Below, piece after piece: positions 61,901-64,000 of a DNA stretch of 64,000 nt (its first letter is position 1; each line of letters starts with the position of its first letter). The DNA comes from Lichenostomus cassidix (taxonomy: Eukaryota; Chordata; Aves; Passeriformes; Meliphagidae): NCBI GenBank assembly GCA_008360975.2, contig CM039211.1, positions 21,858,943-21,922,942 on the forward strand. Direction: 5' to 3'. The notes beneath the pieces are model-generated. The model was not told the DNA's origin. It saw only the letters and a list, made by a program, of their open reading frames with translations, and made no database searches. The position numbers and the translations under genes were made by a program.

Positions 61901-64000
61901 GCTGTATTTATCTTTTTTATTGAATATGGTATTGAACAATTGGTAGGCCTGGCACTTAAGTGGCTTTTCCCACTTTTCTGCATCCTGAACAAATCATAAA
62001 TTGGGATTTTTTTCTTTTCTTTTTCGCCTGTTGCCTTGAGAAGCTAAAGAAAAAAAAAGTGATTCAAGACTGTATGCTTCCTTTTCAATATGAATTGTGA
62101 TCCCATTTTTGTCTTGCTTTGGGTTAGAAGATTAGGTAGGCTAGAGCTAGGAGATAAGAAAACATTTTCTCCTAAAGGGTGCAAGCAGGTTGAAGAGTGA
62201 GAAACACACATGCTCCCATCCAAAGTAGAGGTGAATGAGAGTCTTTTGCTTAATTTTCTTTTTTTTTCCCCAGAAATGTGTCTGTCAAAGATTTCTATTG
62301 TGTGCTAGATTTTTTTATGCCTATGTTCAGATAAATAGTTGTCGGTCATCCTACTGAAACGCCCATGAAAACTGCATTATGAGAAACTTGTGGAGTTGAG
62401 TGAAGATACATATGAGAGGGCTTTTGCTTTTTGAAGTGGATATATGAAACGGAAACTCTTGAGAAGACAAGGGAGCTAAATGGCTTGTGTTCCTGTCCTA
62501 GTGTTAACTTAGTAAAAAATATCTTGTTATAGTGTCTCTTGTTTCAGAGCACGGGGAATTCTTCTGTGGTTTTTTTTTTTCTATGGAACTTGATAGCAGT
62601 CTGGTTTTGATTAGACAGGGAATACAGACAGTTAATAATAGATGGTATTTAGAGCAGAGAATTTACATACTTGCTAATGACGTCTGCGGTGTCACAGTGA
62701 TCTTGCTGATGTCCGAGTGGTAAGGCAGTGTGAAACTTGATCTTGTTATTATGAGAAATGTCTATTCAGTTGAGGACAAAAACCTGACTTTCTCTGTCCT
62801 TAACAGTGTTGGAGAGGTTTTTGTTTGGTATTAACTCCAAAATTTCATTTGCGTTTTTAATAAAGACTTTGCAACACAGACATATGAAACTACTCATAGG
62901 TAATTGTGTTATAAGAGGTAGGTGTGGAATAGATCACAGTAAGTATTTCTGCAATTAATTACCTTGATTTATAAAATTAAATTCAGATTTTAAGGAAGTC
63001 CTAAACAATTGGGTTCATTTCTCTTCTGGTGCCATCTGACATCAACATTTCAGCTGTGCCTGCAAATGTGTTTCATCCTAGAAATGCCTGGGGAAGCGCA
63101 TGATGCAAGTGTGCCCATCCGTATGCATGTTTTACACAGTTGATGTGCAGCTCTCTAGCTCTGCCTCCATTATGCCATGTTCAACTCTGACCTCATGAGA
63201 GCAGAATTATCCTGCTCCTTGAACAACCTGAGGAAGTTAAATCTCAGTCTGGTTCATACCTATTCATATTGACAAGCTGACCTTCTCCGTCATGCAGGGT
63301 TTCACATCTCCACACCATCATTAATGCTTTGCTGCTCTCCGTATTTGGTATAAATACATCTGCTGGCTGTAGATTTGCTATACAAAAGATGTACAAAGTC
63401 CTGCACTTCAGAATCAGCTGCTTTTCCTTCAGATTTCAGCCCTAAATTCAAGCTGTGTACTGAGTATATGGAATTATACAAATACCAAATGGATACATTA
63501 TGACCGCATTTAACATTTATTATAACAGTTGTTAAGCGGCTTTCTGCCCCTATGTGATCAAGGTAGCTGTAGTTCATTTTCTGCCTCTTTTGATAGTTTG
63601 GGAGTCTCAATATTGGCTGTCCATTTGCATGGTAAAAATGGTATGTGGTCTTAGAAGTAGATTAGATTATAACATTATTTTGAGGCGATGTTTTGGGGGA
63701 TGTGTCATCTCACATAAGCAGTGCTGTGTGCCATGTAACACTGGGGCATGGCTGTAGAGCTATGGGAGGCATTTTGCTTCTGAGTAACCAGACTGTACAA
63801 ACAGACAGCACTTAAATCCTCAGTCTGAGCACTATTGCTAATTTTTCCAGTATGGAGACCATTCTAATCTGCTATGGAGAGGACAGCAGGAGAATTTACA
63901 GTGGAACAGTATTTTCTTCAGTCCAAGTGTGAAGTAATTGAACTGTGTACAGTATGAAAGCAAGCTCGTCAGATAAAACACTCCCGAGTCTGATTACACA

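Larger units (their letters stand above)
55641..64000. other. Presumed first intron, free of recognised transposon insertions
   Basis: In over 8 kb I recognise no CR1, SINE or LTR, in contrast with the upstream 55 kb. Low-complexity items are TGTAAG-type units (57670-57705), an 18-bp tandem pair (57861-57896), a G/T-rich stretch (58032-58116), an AT run (58939-58964) and poly-T tracts (59271-59284, 62261-62270). Two exon-like acceptors (61644 and 62273) are discussed in the findings. Open frames here, including 58508-58822 and the minus frame 61624-61992, show no domain. Confidence 0.45.

Noticed and set aside
61624..61992. 122-codon minus-strand frame
   Set aside because: No domain, no promoter and no adjoining exon signals; length alone is within chance for 64 kb read in six frames.

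Overview
The window reads as nuclear DNA of a bird, most likely a passerine. The evidence is the repeats. There are at least thirteen CR1 LINE pieces of different ages, many ending in the avian CR1 tail (ATTCTGTGATTCTGTGAT type). There are two solo LTRs of the kind common in avian ERVL-like families. There are two tRNA-Ile-derived SINEs with a CR1-like 3' end, the architecture of TguSINE1 described from zebra finch. The base composition is AT-rich with one sharp CpG island. There are no operons, CRISPR arrays, rRNA genes or intact tRNA genes, and almost every open frame of 60-180 codons is either chance or lies inside a repeat.

Layout. 1-19 kb is AT-rich single-copy DNA with CR1 pieces near 2.3-3.3, 4.5, 10.5, 11.4 and 12 kb. 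19.2-21.2 kb holds a very old CR1-clade fragment, a perfect 33-bp hairpin and a 1.1-kb solo LTR. 23.4 and 28.4 kb carry the SINEs; between them lie a small VNTR (25.4 kb) and a GC-rich unassigned block (27.25-28.35 kb). A second solo LTR lies at 31.06-31.63 kb, followed by CR1 pieces at 32.5, 35.3, 37.3 and 42.5 kb. 44.56-44.80 kb holds the best internal-exon candidate. Old CR1 pieces lie at 48.9 and 50.0 kb, and the longest CR1 (about 1.9 kb, dead ORF2) at 52.9-54.83 kb. Directly downstream is the CpG island (about 55.04-55.64 kb), with a TATA-like box, GC boxes and a candidate first coding exon on the + strand. From 55.6 kb to the end is intron-like sequence with no recognised repeat insertions.

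Interpretation. The CpG island is the only convincing promoter. The 44.56-kb exon candidate and the CpG-island exon candidate are on the same strand and both end in phase 2. They could therefore be alternative 5' portions of one transcript, or belong to two neighbouring genes. I could not name either protein. No previously undescribed multi-gene system is visible. The points most worth following are the two exon candidates, the perfect hairpin, the internally deleted CR1, and the CR1 lying about 270 bp from the promoter. Exon calls rest on splice motifs and open frame only and need transcript or conservation data.
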